Assembly (NCBI GenBank): GCA_029247265.1
Contig: JAQWLN010000148.1
Coordinates: forward strand, 1-41,886
From: Fuerstiella sp.
GTDB taxonomy: Bacteria > Planctomycetota > Planctomycetia > Planctomycetales > Planctomycetaceae
Length of the DNA stretch: 41,886 nt
Direction: 5' to 3'
Position numbers and translations under genes: made by a program. Positions 17,498 to 26,415 of the stretch are shown piece by piece. The notes beneath the pieces are model-generated. The model worked only from the letters and a program-made list of their open reading frames with translations, was not told where the DNA came from and ran no database searches. How positions within the stretch are numbered: position 1 is the first letter of the stretch; each line of letters opens with the position of its first letter.

Positions 17498-17596
17498 GCG
17501 ATCGGCATACAACTTGCCCGGGGTCAGGTCGAGTTGTGCACAAGGGCACGGAAGTGGAGCCAGGTGGCGACGCATGGGACGATGGGAACTAAATGC

Positions 17597-18985
17597 CTAC
17601 GAATGCAGATCTCGTTTATCGACGGCCAGTGCCGCTTCCTTGACCGCTTCAGCAAGGGTGGGATGGGCATGGCAACAGCGGGCAATGTCTTCGCTGCTGG
17701 CCCCGAATTCCATAGCCACTGCCGCCTCAGCAATGAGTTCTCCCGCGTGAGCTCCTATGATATGCACACCCAGTACGCGATCATTTTCTGCGTCAGCAAT
17801 GACCTTCACGAAGCCCTCCGTGTGGCCGGCAGCTCGTGCTCGACCGTTGGCCGCGAAGCTGAATCGACCGACTCTGTATTCATGGCCGCGTTCCTTCAGG
17901 TCGTCTTCCGTTTCACCGACTGAGGCTATCTCCGGAGCTGTGTAGATCACACCGGGAATATTTCCATAGTTAACGTGACCGTGGCCGGTTGCCAGATTTT
18001 CCACACATGCGATGCCTTCTTCCTCGGCCTTGTGAGCCAGCATTGCTCCACCAATGACGTCACCAATCGCGAATACGCCAGGGGCCGTCGTCCTGTACGC
18101 CGAGTTCACTCGAATAAATCCACGCTGATCAGTATCAACGCCCGCTTGATCCAGTCCCAGGCGATCTGTGCAGGGGCGACGCCCAACGGCGATCAGAACT
18201 CGATCACATTCAATCGGCGCGTTTCCGTCAATTTCGACACGGCAGCTTTGTCCATCTGCGCTGACGTTTTGAACTTTCGTGCCCAGATGAAATTCCATCC
18301 CCTGCTTCTGCAGTATCTTCTGCGCCTCGTTGGCGATCTGCGAATCCGTACCGGGCAGAATGCGAGGCAGGTATTCGAGCACGCTGACCTTTGCCCCCAG
18401 CCTGCGCCAGACCGTGCCCAGCTCAAGCCCGATCACTCCCGCACCGATCACCACCAGATGATTGGGCACATCCGGCCACGAAAGTGCCTCTGTGCTGGTT
18501 CCAATCCGGTCACCGTCGGGTTCCATGCCCGGAAACGAAGTGGACACGCTGCCGGTGGCAATCAATATGTGCTGTCCAGAAAGTTGCACCGTTCCGGACT
18601 CGGCCGCTACCTCCACTTTACCATCGCCGAGCAATCGGCCGTGTCCGAAGTGCCGATCAATCCTGTGTTTCTTCAGCAGCCCCTGGATACCACCGTCCAG
18701 TTGGGCCACGACACCGTCCTTATGAGCCATCATCTTCGGCAGATCGACTGAGACATCGCGTGCGATGATACCCCGCTCAGCAAACTGGTGCCGTGACTTT
18801 TCAAACAGCTCGGTCGTTTCCAGCAATGCCTTACTGGGAATACAGCCCACGCGCAGGCAGGTGCCGCCGAGTTTTTCCTCGCGTTCAACGACGGCGGCCT
18901 TCATGCCCAGTTGAGCAGCGCGAATTGCCGCTACGTAGCCACCGGGGCCGGCGCCAATAACGATAAGGTCGTAGAGATCAGACAT
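17597..18985 (-). CDS. lpdA: Dihydrolipoyl dehydrogenase (E3)
   Basis: A 462-residue flavoprotein of normal length that reoxidises dihydrolipoyl groups of the 2-oxoglutarate dehydrogenase complex using NAD+. Visible features: FAD-binding VIGAGPGGYVAA (9-20), the redox disulfide GGTCLRVGCIPSK (Cys 43 and 48), an NAD-binding VVIGAGVIGLELG (about 180), FAIGDVIGG.MLAHKAEEEG, and the dimer-interface HAHPTLAEA with the catalytic His and Glu. It starts 9 bases after the E2 stop, with GAGG just before the ATG, and is the last gene of the operon. It ends in TAG. Confidence 0.95.
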   Translation of the reverse strand: MSDLYDLIVIGAGPGGYVAAIRAAQLGMKAAVVEREEKLGGTCLRVGCIPSKALLETTELFEKSRHQFAERGIIARDVSVDLPKMMAHKDGVVAQLDGGIQGLLKKHRIDRHFGHGRLLGDGKVEVAAESGTVQLSGQHILIATGSVSTSFPGMEPDGDRIGTSTEALSWPDVPNHLVVIGAGVIGLELGTVWRRLGAKVSVLEYLPRILPGTDSQIANEAQKILQKQGMEFHLGTKVQNVSADGQSCRVEIDGNAPIECDRVLIAVGRRPCTDRLGLDQAGVDTDQRGFIRVNSAYRTTAPGVFAIGDVIGGAMLAHKAEEEGIACVENLATGHGHVNYGNIPGVIYTAPEIASVGETEDDLKERGHEYRVGRFSFAANGRARAAGHTEGFVKVIADAENDRVLGVHIIGAHAGELIAEAAVAMEFGASSEDIARCCHAHPTLAEAVKEAALAVDKRDLHS

Positions 18986-18994
18986 TTGCCTCAG

Positions 18995-20161
18995 TCAAAC
19001 TTCCAGTATCAACCGCGCCGGGTCTTCAATCACGTCTTTGATGCGTTTCAAAAACGACACGGCTTCTTTTCCATCGACCACACGGTGATCGTACGTCAGA
19101 GCCACATACATCATGGGACGAATCACAACTTCGCCGTTCACGGCCACAGGTCTCTCGATGATGCCGTGCATGCCCAGCACGCCGCTCTGCGGTGGATTGA
19201 CGATTGGAGTGGACAGCAACGAACCGTAAACACCTCCGTTGGTAATGGTAAAGGTGCCGCCTTCCAGTTCCTCCAGACCAATCTTATTGGCCTGAGCTCG
19301 CGCACCAAAGTCCCGAATGGCGAGTTCAATTTCGGCGAAACTCATATTTTCCGCATTTCTCAGCACAGGCACAACAAGGCCCTTGCCGCCACCCACAGCA
19401 ACGCCCACATCACAGTAGTTGTGATATAACAGTTTGTTGCCGTCCATCTGCGCATTGATCGCAGGATATTGCTGCAGCGCGTCCACGATGGCTCGTACGA
19501 AGAATGACATGAACCCGAGCTTCGTACCGTATCTTTTTTCAAACGTGTCTTTGTAGTTCTGTCGCAGGGCTTTCACGGCCAGCATGTCAATTTCATTGAA
19601 AGTCGTCAGCAAGGCAGCGGTCTGCTGAGCACTCACGAGCCGGTTTGCGATCGTCTGTCGAATCGGGCTCATCGGCACCGACTTTGTTTCTCGGGCCCCG
19701 CCGCTGCGAGCAGGACTTCCGCCGGCCAGGTGACGAGCAACGTCTTCCTTTAAAACTCGTCCGCCTGGGCCGCTTCCGCTGACTGCTCCGCTGGCCACGC
19801 TGTTTTCTGCCATCAGTCGTTCAGCCGCCGGCATAACATGATCTCTGTCGTCAGATGAAGTCGCAGCGGCAGAAGGAGAAGGCGTGGCACCACCTGCTGA
19901 CGCGGTCGCGGGCGCCTCAGACTCTTCCATGAACCCGATAACTTCGCCAACTTCCGCTGTTTCTCCCGCGCGTTTCAGCACGCGAGTAATTGTCCCATTC
20001 ACAGGAGCCGGAACATCGAAGGTTGCCTTGTCGGTTTCGAGGCCTACCACGTTTCCGTCCATCACGACGAAGGAATTCTCACCAACGTACCACTCACCAA
20101 TGAAGACCTCAGAGATGGATTCACCCACCGACGGGACTTTGATTTCGATTTCGTTACTCAT
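18995..20161 (-). CDS. sucB: Dihydrolipoyllysine-residue succinyltransferase (E2 of 2-oxoglutarate dehydrogenase)
   Basis: A 388-residue E2 subunit. Domain order: one lipoyl domain with [14 protein letters not shown] (lipoylated Lys 45), a flexible Ala/Ser-rich linker (about 83-103), a peripheral subunit-binding domain ([19 protein letters not shown] to [13 protein letters not shown]), and the catalytic acyltransferase domain ending in [16 protein letters not shown] (His 359 and Asp 363). It passes succinyl groups from E1 to coenzyme A. Its ATG overlaps the E1 stop (TCAT, 20158-20161), so E1 and E2 are translationally coupled. Succinyl specificity is inferred from the neighbouring sucA. Confidence 0.94.
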   Translation of the reverse strand: MSNEIEIKVPSVGESISEVFIGEWYVGENSFVVMDGNVVGLETDKATFDVPAPVNGTITRVLKRAGETAEVGEVIGFMEESEAPATASAGGATPSPSAAATSSDDRDHVMPAAERLMAENSVASGAVSGSGPGGRVLKEDVARHLAGGSPARSGGARETKSVPMSPIRQTIANRLVSAQQTAALLTTFNEIDMLAVKALRQNYKDTFEKRYGTKLGFMSFFVRAIVDALQQYPAINAQMDGNKLLYHNYCDVGVAVGGGKGLVVPVLRNAENMSFAEIELAIRDFGARAQANKIGLEELEGGTFTITNGGVYGSLLSTPIVNPPQSGVLGMHGIIERPVAVNGEVVIRPMMYVALTYDHRVVDGKEAVSFLKRIKDVIEDPARLILEV

Positions 20162-23034
20162 GCGATTTCCAAAGCCTGTTTCAAAATGGCCTGCTGTTCA
20201 ATTTTGTGACTTCTGCTGGAGCCGGTCGCAGGACTCGCGGATTCCGCACGGGTGACTCCCGTAAGAACGTGCGAGCCAAACACAAAATCCCCAAAGCGAA
20301 TTCGAATCGTCGGCCACGCACCCATATTTCGAGGTTCTTCCTGAACCCAGAACACCGGTACGTCTTTCCCATACACCGACAGTTCCTGTTGCAATTCTGC
20401 TTCAGGGAATGGATAGAGCTGTTCCAGCCTCAGAATGACCACATCATCGCGACCGGATTCCTTGCGCGCGCTTTCCAGCTCGTAGTAGATTTTTCCACTG
20501 CACAGCAGAATTCGCTTCACACCGGAAGGATCAACGCCGCCCTTGTCCGCCAGCACTTCACAAAATCGGCCGCCCGTAAAGTCAGCGGCCGACGATACGG
20601 CATCTTTATGTCGCAGCAGACTTTTGGGTGTCATCACGATCAGTGGCTTTTTCCATTGTCGCAGCGCTTGTCGACGCAGCAGATGAAAATGCTGTGCCGG
20701 AGTTGTCGGCACGGCAATCTGCATATTGTCTTCGGCGGCCAATGTCAGGAACCGTTCAAGTCGAGCACTCGAGTGTTCGGGCCCCTGCCCTTCAAAGCCA
20801 TGCGGAAGCAGCATCACCAATCCACTTAACCGCTTCCATTTGTCTTCGGCACTGGAGATGAACTGATCGATAATAACCTGAGCAACATTGACGAAGTCGC
20901 CAAACTGAGCCTCCCAGATCGTGAGCCCGCGGGGGCGATCTAGGCTGTAGCCGTATTCGAACCCCAGAACGCCGATTTCAGACAACGGACTGTTGTGAAG
21001 TTCAACCTGTTCCAGACTTGCTGCGAGATCCTGCAGGCCGATCCACACTCGTCCGTCCTGTGCGTCGTGCAGCGCCGCATGGCGATGGCTGAAGGTACCT
21101 CGACGAACGTCCTGACCGCTGAATCGCAGTTGCTGCCCATTTGCAACGACTGAGCCCAGAGCCGCAAGCTCCGCCATGCCCCAATCGAAAGGCAGTTCAC
21201 CCGCCCCCATCTTAAGTCGCTGCTGCAGAATTCGGACAAGACGATTATGCGGAGTAAATCCCGTCGGTGGAGTACACAGTGTGTTGACGAGTCGTTGCAG
21301 CTCAGCCGCGCTGACGGTGGTGTCCACTGTATCCGCATCGGCCACAGGACCGCCGAAGAAATCTTCCCACGAACCTCCACCGCTGTCAGTGAGAAAGCTG
21401 AATTCCTCCTGTCGTGCTTCCTCGAGCTCATCTTCGAGCATTTTTGCTCGTCGTGCGACGATTTCATCGGCTTCCTCCCGAGTCAACTCGCCCAGCGAAA
21501 GTGTACTTTCGAGATAGCTTTCGAACACTGTCTTTTGCTGTCGAATCCGCTTGTACATCGTTGGTTGAGTAAATGCGGGTTCGTCGCCTTCGTTATGTCC
21601 CCGCCGACGAAAACAGTACATGTCCACAATCACGTCGCGTTGAAAATTCTCGCGAAAGTCCATTGCCAGCTGTACAACCTGGGCCACCGCCTCCGGATCT
21701 TCACCATTCACATGGAAGATCGGAATCTGCAGCATTCGAGCTACATCCGTGGCATAGGTGCACGATCGTCCCTCTGACGGCGACGTCGTGAAGCCGATCT
21801 GGTTGTTGACGATAATGTGCAGCGTCCCGCCCGTTCGGTAGCCGCTCAGTTCGCTAAGATTCAGCGTCTCCTGAGCAACGCCTTCGCCAGCAAACGCTGC
21901 GTCACCATGGATCAGAATTCCCAGAGCGCGGCGACGGTCGAAGTCCTCCAGATGGTCCTGCTTGGCTCGCAGCCGCCCCAGGGCCACCGGGTTGACGAAT
22001 TCAAGATGGCTGGGGTTGAAGCACAGTGTCAGGTGAACGTCCTGCCCGGCGGTCGTCGTCCAGTCTGAACTGTAGCCGAGATGATACTTGACATCGCCGC
22101 GACCCATTTGAAGTTCCGGGTCACGGTCCTCGAACTCGCGAAAAATACGACTCGGCTCCTTACCCATGATATTCGCAAGCACGTTCAAACGGCCGCGATG
22201 AGCCATTCCCATCACGATCTGACTGATTCCCTGAGCCCCAGCCCGCTCAATAGCCAGGTCCAGCAGAGGAATCAGACTTTCAGCCCCTTCCAGTGAGAAG
22301 CTTTTTGCACCGACGTACTTTTTCTGTACGAATTCTTCGAACATCACCGCATCGCTGAGTCGAGTTAGAATGCGGATCTGCTCATCACGAGAAAGACGCA
22401 GACGATTGCCCGTGCGTTCCATGCGTTCACGCAGCCATGACCGCACCTGCAGACTGTCGATGTGCATGAACTGCACTCCAATCGACCGGCAATAGGTCAT
22501 TTGCAACCACTTCAGCATCTCGCCCAGAGTGCGGCATTCTGCCCCGCCGAACCACTGAGTGGAGAATTCCATACTCATGTGTTCTTCGGTGAATCCGTAG
22601 AAGACAGGATCGAGTTCCGGTGGCTCCGGACGCTTTGCCTGTAACGGGTCAATCTGAGCAACAATGTGCCCGCGAACACGGTAGTTGCGAATCAGCTGGT
22701 CCAGCCGTTCCTGCAGAATGGCAGTTTCAGATGTTGCCGGGTCGGCGGCAGACGCCCCCTGGCGATGAAAAATGCTGTAACGCTGAAACGGAGACTTAAG
22801 CACCGCCGGCGTAACGTCTTCATGCCCAGCGTGGATCTCGTCGAAATAATCCCGCCAGTCCGGCGACACGGAATTACGGTCCTGCAGGTACACTCCGTAC
22901 TGCTGCTCGATAAACGCCAGACTCTGAGTACTCAGCTGTGAAACTGAACCACGAGTTTTTCCGTTGGGCACAGGTTCGTTCGGACTATCCAGAAACGCCG
23001 GAGCGGCCGCAGGCTGATGAGACGAAGGAGACAT
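20158..23034 (-). CDS. sucA: 2-oxoglutarate dehydrogenase E1 component
   Basis: A 958-residue thiamine-diphosphate enzyme that decarboxylates 2-oxoglutarate in the TCA cycle. The N-terminus has the E2-binding type segment ([27 protein letters not shown]), then [43 protein letters not shown]..., [17 protein letters not shown], and the cofactor-binding [19 protein letters not shown]...[11 protein letters not shown]. The transketolase-like C-terminal domain includes EFGYSL-type [14 protein letters not shown] and [22 protein letters not shown]. Length and motif set are normal for the E. coli-type enzyme. It is the first gene of the E1-E2-E3 operon. Confidence 0.96.
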   Translation of the reverse strand: MSPSSHQPAAAPAFLDSPNEPVPNGKTRGSVSQLSTQSLAFIEQQYGVYLQDRNSVSPDWRDYFDEIHAGHEDVTPAVLKSPFQRYSIFHRQGASAADPATSETAILQERLDQLIRNYRVRGHIVAQIDPLQAKRPEPPELDPVFYGFTEEHMSMEFSTQWFGGAECRTLGEMLKWLQMTYCRSIGVQFMHIDSLQVRSWLRERMERTGNRLRLSRDEQIRILTRLSDAVMFEEFVQKKYVGAKSFSLEGAESLIPLLDLAIERAGAQGISQIVMGMAHRGRLNVLANIMGKEPSRIFREFEDRDPELQMGRGDVKYHLGYSSDWTTTAGQDVHLTLCFNPSHLEFVNPVALGRLRAKQDHLEDFDRRRALGILIHGDAAFAGEGVAQETLNLSELSGYRTGGTLHIIVNNQIGFTTSPSEGRSCTYATDVARMLQIPIFHVNGEDPEAVAQVVQLAMDFRENFQRDVIVDMYCFRRRGHNEGDEPAFTQPTMYKRIRQQKTVFESYLESTLSLGELTREEADEIVARRAKMLEDELEEARQEEFSFLTDSGGGSWEDFFGGPVADADTVDTTVSAAELQRLVNTLCTPPTGFTPHNRLVRILQQRLKMGAGELPFDWGMAELAALGSVVANGQQLRFSGQDVRRGTFSHRHAALHDAQDGRVWIGLQDLAASLEQVELHNSPLSEIGVLGFEYGYSLDRPRGLTIWEAQFGDFVNVAQVIIDQFISSAEDKWKRLSGLVMLLPHGFEGQGPEHSSARLERFLTLAAEDNMQIAVPTTPAQHFHLLRRQALRQWKKPLIVMTPKSLLRHKDAVSSAADFTGGRFCEVLADKGGVDPSGVKRILLCSGKIYYELESARKESGRDDVVILRLEQLYPFPEAELQQELSVYGKDVPVFWVQEEPRNMGAWPTIRIRFGDFVFGSHVLTGVTRAESASPATGSSRSHKIEQQAILKQALEIA

Positions 23035-23484
23035 TATGTGTGATTACGCCCCACTCGTTTCAAAATGCACGGGAATACCTACGCATCGTGTCGCGTTCCC
23101 GCAGAAATCATCGCACTTAGTCGAGCCCCGTCTGACGATTAACGTGCATTGCACAAACATTTTCGCACCGAGACGTTTGGGTTGTTTACCTGAATTCGTC
23201 GTTGAAAATTCTCTGTGAACCATCGAACATTCAGTTGCCATGGTTATCCGCCGGACGTTTCGGTGCAGGATTCTCGGTCAATCCACGATGTCCCGATGTC
23301 ATCCAGGGCAGTTTCTGACTGATAGACCCACTATACTGAATAGGAAGTTCCGGAGACCACGCACCGCGTGTATTTACCACGATTGCGTCAAGGTGACTGT
23401 AACAGCCTGTCTCAGGACGACTCAGTCGGGGAAGTCGACTCTTAATGCCCCTGCATCCCCATTTTCACTCAAACGCCCATCGCA
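23035..23484. other. Divergent intergenic region between sucA and the mogA-like gene
   Basis: 450 bases with no gene that I can support. A TATACT hexamer at 23332-23337 on the plus strand could be a -10 element for the mogA-like gene, but the -35 region is poor. No riboswitch-like or repeat structure stands out. Confidence 0.45.
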
Positions 23485-24036
23485 ATGCCCGAGTCCACTC
23501 CCGCCCCTGCCCACATCGGCATCCTGACCATTTCTGACCGCGCCAGTCGCGGCGAGTATGAAGACCGCGGTGGCCCGGCCATTCGCGAATATCTCGCAGA
23601 CGTACTGTGCAGCGAATGGATCGGTAAGCCGGTCATTATTGGCGACGAACAGTCGGAAATCGAAGCCGCAATCAAAAGACTGACCCAAGACGAGGGGTGT
23701 TGTCTGATTGTCACGACGGGAGGCACGGGGCCTGCGACTCGGGACGTGACTCCGGAAGCGACCGAAGCGGTCTGTGAAAAAATGATGCCCGGTTTCGGCG
23801 AACTCATGCGAAAAGTTTCGCTGGAGAAAGTTCCAACGGCGATTCTGTCCCGCCAGACTGCTGGTATCCTGGGTAGCTCGCTGATCGTCAATCTTCCCGG
23901 CCAGCCCAAAGCCATCGCCGAGTGCCTGGACGCCGTCTTTCCAGCCATTCCGTACTGTATCGATCTGATCGGCGGGCCGTTTCTTGAAACCAACGAACAG
24001 CGAATCGTGGCATTCAGACCCAAAAAGAAGAAATAG
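23485..24036 (+). CDS. mog: Molybdopterin adenylyltransferase (MogA/MoaB family)
   Basis: A 183-residue protein of the MoCF-binding family. Visible motifs are IGILTISDRASRGEYEDRGGPAI at the N-terminus, the nucleotide/pterin-binding CLIVTTGGTGPATRDVTPEAT, and LIVNLPGQPKAIAECLDAVFPAIPYCIDL. The family activates molybdopterin with ATP before metal insertion. The E.DRGGP and GGTG.a.RDvTPEAT patterns favour MogA over MoaB, whose role differs. No other molybdenum-cofactor gene is nearby. It converges with the histidine kinase gene, 14 bases away, and ends in TAG. Confidence 0.88.
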   Translation: MPESTPAPAHIGILTISDRASRGEYEDRGGPAIREYLADVLCSEWIGKPVIIGDEQSEIEAAIKRLTQDEGCCLIVTTGGTGPATRDVTPEATEAVCEKMMPGFGELMRKVSLEKVPTAILSRQTAGILGSSLIVNLPGQPKAIAECLDAVFPAIPYCIDLIGGPFLETNEQRIVAFRPKKKK

Positions 24037-24050
24037 CCATGTCACTGCGG

Positions 24051-25322
24051 CTATCCTTCCGCTGCGATATCAATCTGACATCGGACTTGCGCAACGAATT
24101 CAGAGGGTGCGAACGGTTTCTGTAGAAACCCAGCCTGAAACGTCTCCGGAGAAAATTCAGCGATCGCGTCACTGGTATATCCGCTCATATAGAGAATCGG
24201 CAGGTCTGGCTTTTGGCGTCTGAGCCTGCTCGCCAAATCCTGACCATTCATTGAGGGCATGACGACGTCCGTAATCAGCATGTCAATTTCACCTCGGTGG
24301 CGATCAAAACATTGCAAAGCTTCTTCGCCATCCACAGCTGCAAAAACGCGGTAACCGTCGGCTTCGAGAACCTTTTGCAACAGTTTTCGAACAGCGGCTT
24401 CATCTTCAACCAACAGAATAGTCTCTGTGCCGCTGGCACCCTGCGGCGCTGACGTCGAAGCGGCAACTGACATCGTGTCGTTGGTCACTGGGCAAAATAT
24501 CCTGATCGCGGTGCCGACCCCTTCTTCACTCTCAACAGACACAAAACCTCCATTCTGCGAGATCAAGCCGTGAGTAACCGCCATGCCCAGCCCTGTCCCC
24601 TGACTGCCTTTCGTGCTGAAAAAGGGCTCGAATATTTTTGAGCTGACTTCCGACGACATGCCGTCTCCGTTGTCTGAGATCTCTGCACAGACGAAGTCAC
24701 CTTCCGGTAATTCCGGCCGGGGCAATTGCTCGGCACGCAGCGTTACGACTTCCGTGCTGATCAGAATCTCGCCGCCATTGACACACGCATCGCGCGCGTT
24801 CAGCACGATGTTCGTGATCACCTGGTCCAACTGACTTCGGCTGACGCTAATCAGTGGCGGATCTGAGGCCAGATTAGTCTTGAGCGTCACGTGTTCACCG
24901 ACGATTCGTTGAAGCAGACTGGCTGACTCCTGCAGAATTTCGCTGACATTCACAACTTCAGGTTCTGCCGTGGATCGTCTGCTGACCGCCAGTAAATGAC
25001 GATTCAACCGAGCTGCTCGTTCGCCCGCTTCAAGAATACACGAAACAGACCGCGCGTGTGGATCGCCGTCTGACATTTGGCTGAGCAGGATCTGACAGTG
25101 GCTGTTAATGACCGTCAGCAGGTTGTTGAAATCGTGAGCGATGCCCCCCGCCAACTGACCGACGGTGTTTGTTGTCTGAGAATGCTGCAAGTGCTCGAAG
25201 TGCCTGCTCCGCTGTGCCATGTCCTCTGCAGCGCCGACCGCATCCTTAACGCGCGCAGTCTTAACGCGCGCAATCTGCGCGTGCAGCGAACCAGTTTGTT
25301 CTTCAGCTGCATCGTTTGCCAT
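24051..25322 (-). CDS. Soluble hybrid histidine kinase with C-terminal receiver domain
   Basis: A 423-residue protein. An H-box (GGIAHDFNNLLTVINSH, His 63) is followed by the ATPase boxes N (NIVLNARDAC), G1 (ISDNGDGM), F (FEPFFSTK) and G2 (GTGLGMAVT), and from about residue 300 by a receiver domain with Asp 352 (LITDVVMPSMNG) and Lys 402 (QKPFAP). No transmembrane or PAS sensor domain is present: the N-terminus is only about 40 residues and is predicted helical. It must therefore sense through a partner or be a phosphorelay intermediate. No separate response regulator gene is adjacent. A 15-base tandem duplication lies in codons 16-26. It ends in TAG. Confidence 0.88.
   Translation of the reverse strand: MANDAAEEQTGSLHAQIARVKTARVKDAVGAAEDMAQRSRHFEHLQHSQTTNTVGQLAGGIAHDFNNLLTVINSHCQILLSQMSDGDPHARSVSCILEAGERAARLNRHLLAVSRRSTAEPEVVNVSEILQESASLLQRIVGEHVTLKTNLASDPPLISVSRSQLDQVITNIVLNARDACVNGGEILISTEVVTLRAEQLPRPELPEGDFVCAEISDNGDGMSSEVSSKIFEPFFSTKGSQGTGLGMAVTHGLISQNGGFVSVESEEGVGTAIRIFCPVTNDTMSVAASTSAPQGASGTETILLVEDEAAVRKLLQKVLEADGYRVFAAVDGEEALQCFDRHRGEIDMLITDVVMPSMNGQDLASRLRRQKPDLPILYMSGYTSDAIAEFSPETFQAGFLQKPFAPSEFVAQVRCQIDIAAEG
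25246..25275. repeat. 15-bp tandem duplication in the histidine kinase N-terminus
   Basis: TTAACGCGCGCAGTC (25246-25260) is followed directly by TTAACGCGCGCAATC (25261-25275), 14 of 15 bases identical. On the minus strand it encodes the repeated ARVKT-ARVKD in the N-terminal helix. The length is a multiple of three, so the frame is kept. Each unit contains a self-complementary GCGCGC. Confidence 0.8.
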
Positions 25323-25739
25323 GCCCCGGTTCCTGCGACCTGTGGTACCCTGATCGCGCGGTATGAAGCATAATCGTTGCTGTCACAACCTGGACAGTGG
25401 TCTACGGAATTGACTAAGGTTGATGCTTTTCCGCCAGTCCGCGGACAACATAGCCAGGAACGATGCAGTCCGTTTGCACTTCTGCTTTCGCCAGGTCACG
25501 GCGGACGTGCGCTCAGCATGGCTCACGCTGCCCGAACGCAGGAAGTGCCGACATTCATTCCTGCCCCAGCACTCCAATATCTGACGCTCAGACGTGACGA
25601 ACTGCCCAGAAAAACACCAGTGCGGCCCGACAACACCCCGGATTTTTGTGGTGTTGCTTACAATCTGCGGAAATGTCGGGAAATCAGTGAAATCCGAAAA
25701 CCGCTGATTTACAGTTTTTCCTATCTGCCCAATCCATGT
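25323..25739. other. Intergenic region upstream of the small Cys-rich secreted protein
   Basis: About 420 bases between divergent genes with no coding segment that I recognise on either strand. It should hold the histidine kinase promoter, which I could not identify. Confidence 0.45.
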
Positions 25740-25769
25740 TTGCGAAACGACGCCTGTTCCGGATATACT
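25740..25769 (+). promoter_or_regulatory. Sigma-70-like promoter for the Cys-rich secreted protein
   Basis: TTGCGA (25740-25745) and TATACT (25764-25769) are 18 bases apart, followed by a 5' leader of roughly 55 bases to the ATG at 25832. The strand and distance fit the downstream gene. Consensus match only. Confidence 0.5.
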
Positions 25770-25831
25770 TCAACACGTACGTTGACGCATTCCCTCCTTT
25801 TGCCCTGTGACCACTCGTGGAGTTCAAGACA

Positions 25832-26320
25832 ATGAAGAAACCAGTAATGACGTTGTTCGCTGCCTGCCTGGCATTAGCGTGCGCGGCCGGTACGTTCGCC
25901 GATGAGAAGCAGGAAAAGAAGCAAACCAAGAAAAAGGTCGTCGCTATCAAGTGCGTCGTAGCCGGCAAAGAAATCAAGATCGCCGATGCGAAGACGGTTT
26001 CATACCGCAATGCAAATGTTTATGTTTGCTGTGACAACTGCAAAGCCAAGGTGGAAAAGGACTCTGCCCCTTTCGCTGCCAAAGCTAACCACCAGCTGGT
26101 CCGCACGAAACAGTACCGTCAGACAAAGTGCCCATTATCCGGCGGGCCAATTGACAAAGAACAAAAAGTCAAAGTTGCCGGTCAGATGGTGAGATTGTGC
26201 TGTGAAAAATGCCAGGGCAAAGTGGCAGAAGCCAAGGGCGACGAACAGCTTGCATTGGTCTTCGCCGATGCGGCCTTCGACAAAGGCTTCAAAGCCGTTA
26301 AGAAAAAGAAAAAGAACTGA
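25832..26320 (+). CDS. Small secreted Cys-rich protein with two YHS-like metal-binding repeats
   Basis: A 162-residue protein from the ATG at 25832, with a clear signal peptide (MKKPVMTLFAACLALACAAGTFA), a Lys-rich segment (EKKQTKKKVV), and two related units. Unit 1 has KCVVAGKEI...VSYRNANVYVCCDNCKAKVEKD; unit 2 has KCPLSGGPID...VKVAGQMVRLCCEKCQGKVAEA. Each pairs one Cys with a CCxxC cluster about 25-30 residues later, a pattern like YHS-type metal-binding domains. Metal binding in the periplasm is inferred. A GTG at 25817 is an alternative start but would spoil the signal peptide. It has its own promoter and a strong terminator, so it is probably a single, well-expressed gene. It ends in a KKKKKN tail. 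Confidence 0.75.
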   Translation: MKKPVMTLFAACLALACAAGTFADEKQEKKQTKKKVVAIKCVVAGKEIKIADAKTVSYRNANVYVCCDNCKAKVEKDSAPFAAKANHQLVRTKQYRQTKCPLSGGPIDKEQKVKVAGQMVRLCCEKCQGKVAEAKGDEQLALVFADAAFDKGFKAVKKKKKN

Positions 26321-26346
26321 TCGATAAGCATCGACAGTAAACGCAC

Positions 26347-26379
26347 AAAGGGCGTTCGCAATGCGAACGCCCTTTTTTT
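26347..26379 (+). terminator. Rho-independent terminator
   Basis: A perfect 13-bp stem (26347-26359 with 26363-26375, core GGGCGTTCGC/GCGAACGCCC) with a 3-base AAT loop is followed by a run of T. It lies 26 bases after the stop of the Cys-rich secreted protein. The AAA before the stem also makes a shorter T-tract on the other strand, where the broken DUF1501 gene has already ended. Confidence 0.93.
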
Positions 26380-26415
26380 ATGCGCTAGTGTCCGACGGAA
26401 GGCGACGGTTGACGA

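Noticed and set aside
17975..18751. Plus-strand open frame opposite lpdA
   Set aside because: Antisense shadow of a well-conserved enzyme; the composition is not protein-like.
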